From Arbacia lixula (lineage: Eukaryota > Echinodermata > Echinoidea > Arbacioida > Arbaciidae), in NCBI GenBank assembly GCA_963669155.1, contig OZ022577.1, positions 13,008,215 through 13,072,214 on the forward strand: 64,000 bases of DNA, in the 5' to 3' direction. The notes beneath the pieces were generated by a model. The model saw only the letters and a program-made list of their open reading frames with translations, was not told the DNA's origin and ran no database searches. A program made the position numbers and the translations under genes. Below, piece by piece: positions 46,001-59,888 of the stretch (its first letter is position 1; each line of letters begins with the position of its first letter).

Positions 46001-49000
46001 TAGCGGAGATACCAATAATATGTCTGCAAATATCAGCTCGTCCTAATTTAAAACATGTTGTACAAAAAACGTTCAGTGAAATGAGTCGTTTGTGTCAGAA
46101 ACTGACTGATATAATGCAAATCTTGATAATGTACTCGCCAAAAAAACCCATGAAATTTATGTTTTGTTTATTTTGCAACTACATCTAAGGTCAATGTACC
46201 CGTAGACTAAAATATCTCTACTTTTATAGACGTTTTTCAAATATGAAGTTGTTATTGAAGCACCAGTAAATGGAAATTGACCTCATAAATCTTAAAACGT
46301 TTAACTGTCCTACACGCAGCAATTAACTGTACACTTTACACTCCCACGAGATGCACCGTCTCAAATAAGTATACTGTCTACATCCAGTTGTTAGGTGCAA
46401 TTTAGTATAAGTAAATCGTGATACAATTGACACAAGTGCTATGTAATCATAATATGTAACAGCAACAATACATGATTCAGTATATACTAATTACCATAAT
46501 GTATCAAATAAAATAAGTCAGTCAGCTTCACTTTTTTATTGCCATAGTTACCAAGTGTTAAGCTTCCCAAATGATTCTTTCACGGCCAAAATGACATAAC
46601 ATAATGACATCATGAAATTCCATTGAGTTTAGTAACTTTACATAATAAAATCATCTGTGTTTAAGGCAATCTCACTTACGTTGAAAGAAGTCTGAATTAC
46701 CTGACGAGCATAAACATGGACCAGATTAAGTTTGCACTCCTGCAAACACATCGGCTTGCAAGGGATGCCACTGTCTCTGACTGGTTTCAGTAAAATAATT
46801 GGTACTTGTGTCACTGGGAAGGGTTGAAGGGGCGTTCCCAGCACAGACAAAATAAACTTATAAAGCGAACATAATTATACTGTCTAATAAATCGTGGTCA
46901 TTAGCACATACCTAAGACATACCACGCGATGTCGGTTAATATGGCACCGTTGTCTCTTCAACTGACTAAAGTACAGTGTTCTTCGTTGTACCCATGGTAA
47001 ATCTTCATCCAGTGGTTCTTACAATGTCTTTCTTTTTCATATCTAAAGTCCAAATTATTACTCCTTCCTCTCGATACCCTGGCATCCGGACATTTTAAAC
47101 CAAACTACATGTATTCAAGAAAGAGATTTAGCTAAAATAGACTTATTATTCTCGATTTGTTTTCCGACTCCCCTAAACATTAAGTAAAGAGGAGAATATT
47201 ACGAATAGTGACTAGTCTTATGAGTACTATACTCTAACTGATATACAGGGGAAAATGAAGAAATCAGTCAATTTTCAAGTTGGAAAATGTCTTATTTCTT
47301 CTTTATTCATCATTCCTCGACCCATTAGAAGAAAGCTGAGTATAGGATCTTAAATCGTTTTGCCCTAAACTATCTTCAAAATTGAAAATAATGTGATAAG
47401 AAAGAAACCTTTTAGAGACAAAATGGGGAATTAACGATATTTCTTTCCAAGTTGACATCCGCTCAATATCGGTGCTGAGCATTGTATATCAATGCACTCT
47501 CATGAGTAAAGAATGTTTTTGACATTCATTAGCACGCTTTAGTATCCACACAGATAAACTCGAGTTGTTTCTCCTTCACGACACTCCCTGTTTTTATGAA
47601 GTAACTTGTCACGTGCATGAATCATCTCAAAGTGACATATCAATGGTGAGCATGTTGGACGGGGGGGGGGGGTGTTGCAGATAATATCAAATTTGTCACA
47701 AGACAAAATACGAAATCATCATTTGTATTATGGTCATAAGTATACAAAATAGCCAGAAAAAAACTATTTAGAGTTCTAAAGTACAAAGTTATGACAATCA
47801 GAAAACGAATTTTTTTCCGCTCGGTCGCTACACGCTCCCTCGTATATATTCATATTTCTGCGATTCGTCAACATCCATTTGTTTTCCCTCCGCTCCCTCG
47901 CACATTTGTAGAGGATACTCTCCTTTATCAAGCAGCGCGCTCATTGGCCCCACACAAGACAATGCAACAACCATTTTCTATAGCTTATCCTTTTATTCTA
48001 AGCGCGAGTACTTGAATCAAAGTGTTTGTGTCTACACATCACAACGGAGGCCCGACGTAGCCGCTATAAAATTGGTTGTATCACTTTTCAACCTTAAACC
48101 TTGTCAGTACAAATGAAACGTTCTAAGACAATGGCTCTTCTGCCGACACATTGGGGCCTATGCTGAAAACAAAACTCACACGCTTCGCTCGCTCGCTAAA
48201 GGGTGCTACTCCAAAACACAAGCTTTCAACTGGTACATCTATACCATTATGGAACGGACAATTGTTATTCTGAGAACAAAGGTGCTTCAATGAAATAAGT
48301 GACATGATTACGTAATATGGGTACTTATTTACTTTGTCAAGCAGCTCTTAAGAATATTCGATCATTGAAGCGTCAAAATCAAATATATAGTCCTACCGTG
48401 TATAGTGAGATAAACTTGTGTGTGTGTAACATTTTTATACAGAAAATACTATTTTTATTGTTTGTTTTCGTGTTTGTTAAAGGAAATATATATTCTCTAA
48501 AAGTGAGTATATGCAGTACAAAGTTATTTAAAAAAAAACACTCGGGCAAAAGCATAAGGAAAATTACTTTTTAAGCAAAATGGGATTTTTTTTTTTTTTA
48601 CATCGAAACACACAAAATATTAGTAAGAAAATGAGCCTATGATATCAGAGCCATATTACTGACTTGCCAATATGCCCAGCATAAACAGGATTCTTCAAGT
48701 AATTAAAAAAAAATCAGTAGTGGTCCGATTTTCCTTAAATTTATTTGATCTTTTTCCTTTTTACTGCTCTTCTCTATATAGAATATATTTTTGGACCGGA
48801 GTTCAAATTGGATACATCAATGCCCTAATTTTCTAAGTCTGAAAACAGATTAAAGCTATTTCAAAATAGCTACAGTGCAAAAGGAAATCAGACTTTGGCC
48901 GGTATTATGATTGAACAGCTTATGGTGAGTGCTACACCGACATGTAGCTTTCGTCCGTCATATACAGTATCTACACCAGCTTGAAAGAGCTTGAAAATAT

Positions 49001-49013
49001 CCCCACATGTGTC
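46001..49013. other. Intergenic, nothing recognised
   Basis: AT-rich with a G-run at 47660-47671. No gene or strong repeat. 47800-48300 has somewhat GC-richer words but no sensible frame. Confidence 0.4.
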
Positions 49014-49764
<751 letters not shown>

Positions 49765-49942
49765 TCACAAACCTCAATTTTGAGTAGTTTTAATTCATGA
49801 TTACTTTACTCACTTTGTGAATCGTTTTGAAAGTTGCCATCGATTGAAATCTTCACAAACCTCAATTTTGAGTAGTTTTAATTCATGATTACTTTACTCA
49901 CTTTGTGAATCGTTTTGAAAGTTGCCATCGATTGAAATCTTT
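49765..49942. repeat. Two-copy tandem duplication, 88-bp unit
   Basis: TCACAAACCTCAATTTTGAG opens both units (49765 and 49853); they are identical over essentially all 88 bases, so the duplication is recent. Confidence 0.95.
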
Positions 49943-52104
49943 TAGTTATAAGTCTTCAAATACCATTTGCTTGGAAACCTAAGGTACTATCTGGAAAATG
50001 AACTTAACGTTTTACTTTAGTTTCGACTAACCCAGAACTGTGATCAGCTTTTCGGCGAATTTTGAGACTACCAACTTTCTTAGCTCGGTTAGTTATTCCT
50101 TCTTTTTCTTCAGAATACAACCCCAAGCTGAAAACTTATTTTGGTCTTTAAAATAAGCACACAACCTACTACCCCTGAGGTGCAATCGTGTGACAATCTT
50201 TCCCTGTGCTTCCACGTTATCATAATCCTTTATTACATAACACGAAGTTCAATTTCATAAACAGAAATGCTATATACGACAAATGATAATATTGTAAGAA
50301 ATTCGAATAAGTCACCCGGAGAAGTGTTGATACACATTAAAAGCGGTGATCATGTCGCAAGTTTTCCTTTTTTCACCTCTTTTTTTTTTTTGCTACGGTA
50401 CATTGAGCTTGTTTATAACTTAATGATATTTTATCCTTGTTATGTAATTTTATTTCTTTCACATTCTTCTCAAAACATTGCTGAAAGACAGGTTCTTAGC
50501 TAATTGCAAGGTATTCAAACATGGTGACAGAATATAAACTACAAATCAATATCAAGTTGTACTTACCCACTGAGAATCTCGCGTGTGATTCCGTCGCACT
50601 TAAACACTGCCAAGATGAACGAGAAAGGATGCACGCATCCAATTTGGCGCGCACGATCTCGCTATTAACTCAATCACAAATACCTTGCCTCGTTTACAAT
50701 CTACAGCACCACTAGCCAAACACATGACAGACGATAGCTGAATTTTCTGTTTGGGGAGACGTGATCGGAACAGCCTATTACTGAGTAAGCACTTGTGAGA
50801 CTTCTGCGTCTTGGAACGCGCAAGGGATCATCTGATTTATTCTTTTTGCCGACGAGACTTGATGACTGCCCACCAGACACAACAACGTATGTTAATTGCG
50901 AAGGAAAAGCTACACAATGATTGGTCGAGTTTCGTCGTTGCGTGGAGTCCAGTTTGGATGCACTCACTCACGCTACAACTAGCATTGTTGTAGGACGAGA
51001 TTGAAGAGTCTCATGACACCTCTATATTGACAAAGATTGTCTCATATCGAGCAGGCGATGAATAGAGGAGAGAGCATGATTGGGCGTTGCGCGCCGCCAC
51101 TCCCAATCTTCTCGAAACAATGGAAGTAGAGAAAGCAGACGTTCACATTATCTTAAATTTCCTTTCATACAGTCTCTCCCGATATACTCACAATCTGCAT
51201 TCAATAATCAAAACAGAATATGATAATGATAAGAAAAGACAGGTAGAGAAAAGACGGGTGGGGTTGGGAATATCGGGGTGTCTGAGGGTACAGCGTATGT
51301 CATTTTGAGGATATTGACGTTATGTTCACAGAGGGTATGTTAAATAAATTGGAAAATGCTCAACGAGCGAGTATCGGTGATTATGCACCTGGTACATGTG
51401 ATATGACCCACAAAGCGATTCATGGATATGCAAGAGAACTGATTAATTCAATGTCATCGTATCCCTGCCTCAAGCAGTAGTTGTGTATCTGGAATTGGTC
51501 TCTGATCTACACGGAGTGTGTCGGTTGCGCGAAGAACTGAATCATGCAGGGGAGAAAAAAAAAACATATCTATATCTCCATCCAAGCTTTGACATGCGCT
51601 GTCCTAGAATTGGTGATTTTTCATAGCCTCTATAGCCAACCCAAAGCTTAACCTACTCAAGTTTACACCAGAAATACTGTTTTGTTCCCATTCTGTCTCA
51701 TAGTAGTTTAGTTACACGGACAGTGTATTCTGAAATGTTATTACAATTCACATTAGTATTAGTCGTAGTAGAAGAAGTAGCAATATGTTGACTATATTTT
51801 AATGATCATTATTACTTTAAGTGTGTAAAATAGCGTAATCGGTATGATCAGATTATTACTTCCATTGACATTATCACCTTTTTTGTAATTTGTGGTCATT
51901 CCGCATCAATACACATCTTACACATTCATGAAATTAATGTTAGCATATAAGCATAAAGACAACAACTTGGCCCCTCTCTTTCCCTACTTGTTATTCGTCC
52001 ATTCTCTCTCTCCCGTGCCACCTTTATCTTTCCACAATTCCCTTTTTCATTCTACCTTTCACTCACTATTTCACACATAGAAACATAGAAACACACGAAC
52101 ACCC
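49943..52104. other. Intergenic, nothing recognised
   Basis: Short frames only. No gene, RNA or clear element. Confidence 0.4.
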
Positions 52105-52122
52105 TCTCTCTTACTCTCTCTA

Positions 52123-52176
<54 letters not shown>
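52105..52176. repeat. CT microsatellite
   Basis: A pure CT run of about 60 bases after a short C-run. Confidence 0.95.
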
Positions 52177-52180
<4 letters not shown>

Positions 52181-52427
52181 GTAAATCTATGTTCGGTAGT
52201 ACATGTATAACAATACTTTCTCTCTCGATACATAGGATTGTAGAAAGGAGGTAGTTTTAGGCCTAATACATTGTCATGATTATTGACACCTCGTTAGTGT
52301 CTGTGTGTTTGTATGTGTCTGTCTGTATGTGTGCATGTGCGTATGTGTGTGTGTTTGTTTATGTGTGTGTTTGTGTTCTATCGTTGCTGTTTTTTTTCTA
52401 TCACCTGAAACAGGAAGCTATGCAAGA

Positions 52428-52664
52428 TCAAAACAATTTATTTATAGATTTTTGCTCCGACAAATTGAATTTGTCGAAAAGAATTATGTAAATTGTCTTG
52501 AGACAGTTGTATGGGGTCCCACTTATACCATAATGATGTAGGTTGCACAATGATATACAGTGAACAAGAGTGTCAAAGTCTTTACTTAAGTCCATAAACA
52601 CATCTATTACACGCTGTCTCTGTGACAGGAGTGATGATATTTTATCTGCGAGGTCAATAATCAT
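52428..52664 (-). mobile_element. LINE reverse-transcriptase fragment
   Basis: The minus strand reads ADKISSLLSQRQRVIDVFMD then LSKDFDTLVHCISLCNLHHY and GISG. This is RT motif A (FLDLSKAFDTVDH) and the following HYGIRG block of CR1/L2/Jockey-like LINEs. Only this part survives. Confidence 0.85.
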
Positions 52665-52894
52665 TAATTGTTAATTCAATTTAAATGTTGATTTATTTAT
52701 TAATTTCAATATTAATTAAATAATTCAGTTTACTGTTCATGCAAATGTTATAATCAATGTTATTTTTAAAACTATTTGATTTTTATTTTCATTTGATTTT
52801 AGATACTCAATCAAGTCATCACAATATAACAATGAAAGCAACTGGTTTTGTAAGTTGATAAGTTTTAGTCAATTGCTATATAATAACGAAATGT

Positions 52895-53095
52895 GACGTA
52901 ATATGAGCATATTGTCCAGAAAAGTGGTTCTAAATTATGTGGGTAGAACAGCGGTGCGTCTGATTGGGGGTGCCTGGCACAGGCCCGCTACACAATGTCG
53001 GACCAGTGAAACTCTCACTCGAGTGATGTTGTTTAGAACCAGAAACCTGTATAACAATGGATATGACGACACCACTTCTATAATCTAACAATGTT
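52895..53095. repeat. Dispersed repeat, second copy (see 38466-38699)
   Basis: Shares the order of GTGGTTCTAAA, GGACCAGTGAAA, GATGTTGTTTAGAACCAG and ATGACGACACCA with the copy in opsin intron 1; the inverted ends are not preserved. Confidence 0.65.
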
Positions 53096-54309
53096 GGACT
53101 GGAATTGGTTTGAACGAGGCTTAGCGTACAAGCAGTGGAATTGTACCTTATTCCATGTGCACAACAGATCAGCTAAATAATCAATAAGTGATAAGGAAAT
53201 AAACCCAATTCATCATAAAACTAGAGTGTTGCAATACGATGTAAGGGTGAACGTCTCAAAAGCTCTTGTTGGAGGCGGAGCTTGCAGATTGTAGATTCAT
53301 TTGATAACTCATATAGATTCAAAAATGATAAAAAAAAAAGAATGATAGATGAGCATTGCAATCGCAACGATGTGTATTTACAGCCAACTTACAGGACAAA
53401 TTGGCAACAAAGAAAAATGTAAAACTGCAGCTCTAAATCTATATAAAGCGGTGTCACTCTAATGGCACAAATCAGGGATTTTAGTTGCGTTCCTTTGAAT
53501 AACTCTTATTTTCGGCAAGTGGACTAAATCTTTTAAGTTCATAAATACACTTTCCATAACGATGCTCTCCCAGTCAGCCGGTTAATCAACGAGTGCTAAT
53601 TCTACGGCATCATCAACGATGGAAAGTCCAGTGAACGTTAATCGACCATCATCCATTAAGTGCACAATGTAAGCCCGGAGGTTTACCGACGGAGTTCACT
53701 CGTTTTCAGGAGGAATGTGGGCTGACTGGCACATTCCATGTCGATGCCGATGCTTCATTTTTCATTCTTTTGCATTGCTTTATGAGAACATACTGCGAGT
53801 CAGCGAATGCATGTTACCCTTTCGAGCATCTTTACTCCTCATGGACATAACCCAACATCAATTTTGAGATAGTTTAGTGGGTAAGGGGGTGCCTGTGCAC
53901 CCCCCCCCCCTCCTAAAACGATTGGCCACTATGATTTTTAGATCTGCTAGAGTATACTTTATCAAGTTACATGTTAACATTTGATTAACAGGTCGCTGGA
54001 GATTTTGGGCCACTTAATTGGACCCACATTGAAATAGCATAGTTTCACAATTTTCATTTCTTTTTAAGGTCAGTGAAAATAACACCAATGGGTGAACTCA
54101 ATGAACTACATCATCAAATCATGTGAATTTTAGCTAACTGTAAGTTTGTCTTAATATCAAAGAACTGGTGGTGTTTCATAGACATTGCAAATCATCTTCA
54201 GCAATAACTTACATATAATTTGCATATCATTAGACATACTGTTTTCTGTGTCAATTTCATAGACATACTCGTTACTATGTTAACTTGAAAGATGATATGC
54301 ATCCTATTG
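53096..54309. other. Intergenic, nothing recognised
   Basis: A C-run lies at 53900-53910. No gene or clear repeat. Confidence 0.4.
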
Positions 54310-54960
54310 TTAAGAACACTATTAAAAAACCAATGCAAGGCAAGATTTTGCCCTTATTTCAATAACATTGTATTACCTAAAACTTTAAAGTCTATGAGGG
54401 CAGATGGGCTGCCAAGCAGTGCCTGGAATTATGTGTTCACCTAAAATATATTGTTTGATAGAGTATAGGAAACAGTATCCCATGCGATTCTAATTAGCAT
54501 ATCCAACATTTTAAAATCACAGCTTTCAAATACGAGCTGTCATAGTTCAGTATGTTTTGAAGCCAAACTTTTATGATTTTCTTAATTTAATTTGATTAAC
54601 CTGATTTTGATATGATTAGATTTAGGTCTTAGCGGTATTGGATAAGTGATTGGGGATCTATACAAGCAATCTGATGTCAGGGTTACATACAATCTCTTAA
54701 CAATGTGGCTTTACGTTTTAACGAAATTGTTTTGCTAACATTTATCGACGTGCATTTGTTATCGTACTCACAGACGGAGGTGGAAGGTGGATGCTTTAGC
54801 TACATCTTACACCTATGAAACAGAACTAGTGTGGGCATTGTATTGTTAATGGATTATCACTTAATGTCATTGTTTTAATCAGGATTTCTTTTGACGCGAT
54901 GAAACGAGAACAAGAGTTCCCGTCATTGAATGTTGCCATCTTGTCTGAAGCCTGAACATT
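54310..54960 (-). repeat. Dispersed repeat F, inverted copy without the MITE
   Basis: The reverse complement aligns with 44930-44962 plus 45336-46000, giving a natural unoccupied version of the family E insertion site. Confidence 0.75.
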
Positions 54961-55203
54961 TCGACAAAATATTACATTACCTTTCATCATATCATCATAA
55001 AAAGTATGTACGTAAGTACATGTAAGTATTTTAAAATTACCTAAATATTTAAATTACAACTAGATCTTGGCACTTCGATATTTATTATTGGCTGTGTAAT
55101 ACCACATGAAGGCTCTATAATGCTAGATCGGGGCACTTTGGTGGTTTAAAACAAAAGCCCCATAACGCTTGTTATTGGCTGTGTAATACCATTTGCAGGT
55201 AAA
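54961..55203. repeat. Short direct repeat pair
   Basis: TTATTGGCTGTGTAATACCA occurs at about 55085 and again at about 55170. Confidence 0.7.
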
Positions 55204-55369
55204 CAAATAATCAACGTTGGTGAAGGTGATGGGATGAACTATCACTTCCGAGGCAATCTGGATGTAGCTATCTTTCCGAAGCGCAGCTGAGGAAAGATAG
55301 CGTATACATTCAGATCGCCGAGGAAGTGATAGTTCTTCTCATTGCCTGAAACCAAAAGTTGATTATTTG
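55204..55369. repeat. Fold-back hairpin, 166 bp
   Basis: CAAATAATCAAC at the left is exactly inverted at the right; inside, GAACTATCACTTCC pairs with GGAAGTGATAGTTC and CTATCTTTCC with GGAAAGATAG around a GCGCAGCTG centre. Confidence 0.9.
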
Positions 55370-55477
55370 ATTTATATTCCACATCTGAAACCAACTATCT
55401 GTACCAAAAATGACAATTTGACGTACAAAAGTAATGATTACTTCTCTACCTAACCCCGAGCCGCTGCCATGGGGAAC

Positions 55478-55565
55478 ACGCGTTAGGATGCGCGTTAATT
55501 ATGACGCGCATTATGACGCGCGTTTAAGTAGGACGCGCATTATGACGCGCGTTTGGACGCGTTAG
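55478..55565. repeat. GACGCGC/GCGCGT short repeat cluster
   Basis: Irregular repeats of ATGACGCGCATTATGACGCG type with several CG-rich hexamers, standing out from the AT-rich surroundings. Confidence 0.8.
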
Positions 55566-55986
55566 TGGGAGCTGATAGTCCGAGTGTAACGCACTTTTAT
55601 TTCGCGCGTACTCAAAATATTAATCACGCATTAGGACTGTGAGGAGTGAAGAGATCAGCGAAACCAAATCACCTAGAGTGTAACGGACTTTTATTCTCAG
55701 GTGGTCTGATAGGAAAAACTACGCCTCATCACGTGATCAACTCTTGACCAATCATATAGCAGCATTCTTAGTATGTGGAATATAAAAATAGAATAATTGC
55801 GCCTTACTGGCTGACGTGATAATACCATGATCAATCAGGATTGCCAGTGGACAGGTGTTTAAGAGACTGCTAGATGGCCAGGGTAATAATATTGTTAATA
55901 GCTCACAGTTTAAACTGTTCCATATTATATCATTAAATTTCATTATCATCACTACTAGTATTACTATACTACTCCTCCTCCTCTTT

Positions 55987-56029
<43 letters not shown>

Positions 56030-57029
56030 TGCTAATTTTTACACTAATACTACACGTACCTTTCATGATAAGTATGGTCATAATAAAATAAAAATCAGTT
56101 TTTACATGATTGGATGTTATTGTTGGAGTATGCCCATATCTCGTCAATGTCTCGTGTTCGTTTCTATCAAAGTTTATAGCTTTCCTCTTTAGGTTTCACA
56201 CGCTTCAACTCGATCGGTCCATTAATATCTCTTCCCTCACCCTTTCATCCGCCCACGCAGTGGACGATTAATATGATTGATGAGTTAAACCCACAACGAA
56301 GTCCTAATCCCCCTCTTCATCGACCCACAGGCTCTTCAGATTAACAGATGAGGAATAACCACGAGGTGCCTGTCTCGCCCACGCTCCCGTGTTGAGTATG
56401 GGTTGGTCGCGTAGCAGGTGGCGTCAGAACAAGCTGCTTGAACTCCGCGTAGTTTAGAACGCTCAGTCACGCGCCGTGCCGCACTCTCAGAATAATTATT
56501 TCGCCCATCGATGATAGTATCATTATTCCTTAATTGGGCATATTGTGTGATTAGACGCGTTATAGCTCTATCTCACTTTACGATAAATTCATGTATGAAT
56601 GATTAGCCTCTATTTGTAAATGATCATCCTCAATGATAAGTGTATACATGAATGAATAGCTATTATGATACATGGCTTCTACGCTATGGTATGGGCTTTT
56701 ATAAATGAGAATTTGAAAAATTGAGAATTTTTTTATGTACCATTTTTGAGCTTCGATCTACAAACAATGCAAATGATAATCCTGAGTGACACGTGCGACA
56801 TTATGATATTGTATGGGCTTTTATAATTTATGGCGTATCATGATCGAGCTTCGATCTGTAAACACGGCAATAACCTATAAACCCCTCAACAAATGTTTTT
56901 TCCACAGCATGACACTTTAATGTGGCATCATTAGAAAGATTGAAAAAAAAGTGGCAACACAATACTGGTCCTCAATGTCTATGATGCATTCACAGTAAAT
57001 CGAACGAATCCATTTTGGTGTCTTTACAG
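55566..57029. other. Intergenic with an ACT array
   Basis: (CTA/ACT)n at 55977-56033. A GC-richer stretch at 56330-56480 has an open minus frame (LNYAEFKQLVLTPP...) without splice support. No gene called. Confidence 0.4.
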
Positions 57030-57235
57030 TAAGCCGTTATCGTAACTGAGTAGGAACGCGTTATTACATGCACATGTACTTCGTAATTCAGTTTCAATGG
57101 GTGGAAAGCATTCTGAATCCATCAGTTGTTGCTACTTGGAGAAACTTCGGACAAGCTTTAAAGTAACCATAAGAAACGTATTGTTTGAAAGACGTGCATA
57201 CAATGTGCATACATAACGAAAATGGTCTGTTGGGT
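57030..57235. repeat. MITE family A interior fragment
   Basis: Aligns with 13970-14115 (AACGCGTTATTACAT, CAATGGGTGG, AGTTGTTGCTACT, CGGACAAGCTTT). The ends are lost. Confidence 0.7.
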
Positions 57236-58212
57236 AAGGCTTTTCATATCATTACTGTGGAACAGTAATCCCAATGGGAAAGGGTATAAAGAGGACATTT
57301 AATTAAATAAGCTTTGATTCTTCTGACACATATTACAGAACGTGAAATATTTTGTATGACATAGGATATGTGAATTTCATCGGATCCATTGCTGAAATGC
57401 CGTTCGCACACAGGTATGTCCCCCTCCAAACGATCTCACTTTCACTTCCCCAATTTTCAGAAATTTCACCCGCAAACATCATTATGGTACTTGAGCTCAC
57501 CCCAAAGCGAGCTCACTACATAGTACATCCTTGGTCGATGAAGCATAATACCTTGGAAGAGCCTGGATATGTTTCTAAGCAAAACGATTACTTAAATCGC
57601 TGCATAGGGATGTCAGCAGTAATCCGCTTCATGCTATTGATCGATCAACATGATATGGCTAGAGCGAAATGGTATTCACCCTCTTTTAACTTGTATCGGT
57701 ACCTTGTAGGTGTTATGGAGATGAGGGCCGGTTAGGTGTGATTCTGGTTTCAATGGGATTGGCGGTTGGAGATTAAGGAATGGGTTCATCGAAGTGAGGC
57801 CGCATTGGGTACTTAAAATGATATTTAGATATCGCTCTTAGCATCACTCTCATGTTGCATTTGAGAAAAAGGCAGATTCTGACTCATAAACAAAGCAGTG
57901 TTGTTCATGTCTTCAATTCTACATCCCTGATAAGTGTTACATTCCTATGGTTCTTCCAAGGTTTCACAAACATGTATTTAGTCCGTAAAAGAGATACTTT
58001 ATTTAATGGTTCCTGTTATGCTACAGTGAAACCTGGTTTAGTGACCACGTGTATAGAAACATCACCCATCGTGTTTTTTATTAAGATATGCCGTACAGTA
58101 CATTTACACAAAGACCCCCTGCTAATGATAACCACACTTTATTTTCTCCCTTGAGTAGTCTTTCTATACAGGTTTGACTGTATTGGAGCGATAGAGGGTG
58201 GCGTCATCAACA
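57236..58212. other. Intergenic, nothing recognised
   Basis: Contains a 127-codon plus frame (57352-57735) and a 100-codon frame (57852-58154) without recognisable motifs; both have AT-rich codons and I do not call them genes. Confidence 0.35.
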
Positions 58213-58407
58213 TGTTTGGCCCGAACGCTCTGAGGATTTGTGATTTAATCACTTATTACTCCAAAATGTGGATCATTTGGCAAATAACTTTCAGCAAACA
58301 GCTTTCAGCAAGTTTCTAAAATACATGAATTTAAGACCATTGGCAAGAAGATTGCTCACAATCACCCTTTCGAAGGCTTTTTGTGTTCCCAGTACAGTAT
58401 ATTCCCT
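58213..58407. mobile_element. MITE family E, right half only
   Basis: Matches the right half of 44967-45331 from the central GGCCCGAAC to AGTACAGTATATTCCCT, followed by TTAA (58408-58411). A small internal duplication (TTTCAGCAAACAGC) is present. The left half is missing. Confidence 0.8.
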
Positions 58408-59293
58408 TTAAGGTGATTTTAAACCTGTTTTTCTTAGTGTATAAGTAAGTACACACACTCACACAAAACATATGTTTCACATACATTCACACACATAACA
58501 TAATCACGCACACACCGGCGATATCAACAGTACACTCACATTTTGCATCTCAGTCAAATTTATAAAGAAAAAAAAGACCAATTCAAAATGTGAAATAAAG
58601 CAATATTTATTCTGCATGCCTTCAGTTTCACATCTTTCCTGTACGAGTGCTCTGGCAACATCTACACATGAAATTAAGGCCACAAATATCTCGACATTGA
58701 CTATGTGGAATAATAGGGTAACCCTTTCCCTTTCCAGATTATATGCCGTTATAACAAGTAACCCTCTGCGTATCAGAGTGCTGCTCTATGCGATTTGTTT
58801 GCTGGTGCAAAAATGCAGCAATGGCGCTAAATCAGTTAAACATCCAACAACAACAACAACAACAACAAAAAAGAGCAATTCAGCTGTCAAATTAACAAGA
58901 AGTGAAAATGACACATGCATAAATGGTGCTCAAAGAGTTAAACATGTGACAAAAACAACTTCAAGACACCCAGCTGTCAAATCAATAAGAAATGAAAATG
59001 AAATTGGAGCCAGAGATCACACTTCTTGTAAGATGTGTGCAATATATAGTGCATAGCCTATTTCATAAACAATTTGTTGAATCATTTTCTTTAATATACA
59101 AATATGCCTGAATGATTTTAAAAGCATATTTTTTAGATAATGTCATGGTATTGAAAGTATATACCATCCACTGATTTTTTTTAGAAATCGCATTCATTGT
59201 TCTGCGAACATCAATCTCACCAAACAATCTGGCACATTATGCATTGGCGTGATATTACAGTTGATTTCATGCCCTTGATGTGTACACTCTGTA
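58408..59293. other. Intergenic or ZC3H14-like 3' UTR, with imperfect 95-bp duplication
   Basis: 58820-58915 and 58920-59010 are diverged tandem copies (GTTAAACAT...CAGCTGTCAAAT). A CAA array is at 58847-58868. The 146-codon plus frame at 58616-59056 spans them and matches nothing known. Confidence 0.45.
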
Positions 59294-59888
59294 ATCTCAC
59301 ATCTCACATTCATAGAACAAGGCCATGATCCAGGTGCAATGCTATTCATGGTTCAACTTGAACAAACTTACTTCTCGTAATCTACGAATGACTTTACAAA
59401 CGACTGGTGATCCCTTCTTGTGCTAAATGCGATACCACACTTTGTTCCTGTTTTAACATATTTGGGAGTTAATTTCCAACAATCCTAATCAAATTTGACA
59501 CATTATAAGCTCTGTATTCAGACACTTGTTAACAACTTGTTCACACCTGATGAAGTGTTGCAGTGGCGCACAAAACGTCGTGATCTTTTCGATTCCGTTT
59601 ACCTTACATTGCGAGAAAAACGATTATCAGTAGCCATTTATCCGCAATGAGTAACATATTTAGCAAGTATTTTCATTTATGTACATCAGATTTGAACTTA
59701 AGCTGATGGGAATCAAAATCATTGAGACTGATTAGGCACAAGAAGGGGTCACCAGTCGTTCGTAAAGTTCTTAGCTTACAAACAGTTCGGTGAAACACCC
59801 CCCTGAATCTCACATCTCACATTCATAGGACAAGGCCATGATCCAGGTGCAATGCTATTCATGGTTCAACTTGAACAAAATGACTTCT
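59294..59888. repeat. 80-bp direct repeats flanking a MITE
   Basis: AATCTCACATCTCACATTCA opens both 59294-59375 and 59806-59888, which are nearly identical. Family C element material (59376-59805) lies between. Confidence 0.88.
59376..59805. mobile_element. MITE family C, better copy
   Basis: The right end reads, inverted, GGGGGTGTTTCACCGAACTG then ACGACTGGTGACCCCTTCTT; the left end has the inner block but lacks the outermost bases. Superfamily unresolved. Confidence 0.75.

Noticed and set aside
56330-56480. GC-richer stretch with an open minus frame (LNYAEFKQLVLTPP)
   Set aside because: Bounded by stops, no acceptor or donor in phase, no recognised motif.
58616-59056. 146-codon plus frame with internal repeat
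   Set aside because: The repeat is a DNA-level tandem duplication with a CAA array; no family and it may be 3' UTR of the opposite-strand gene.
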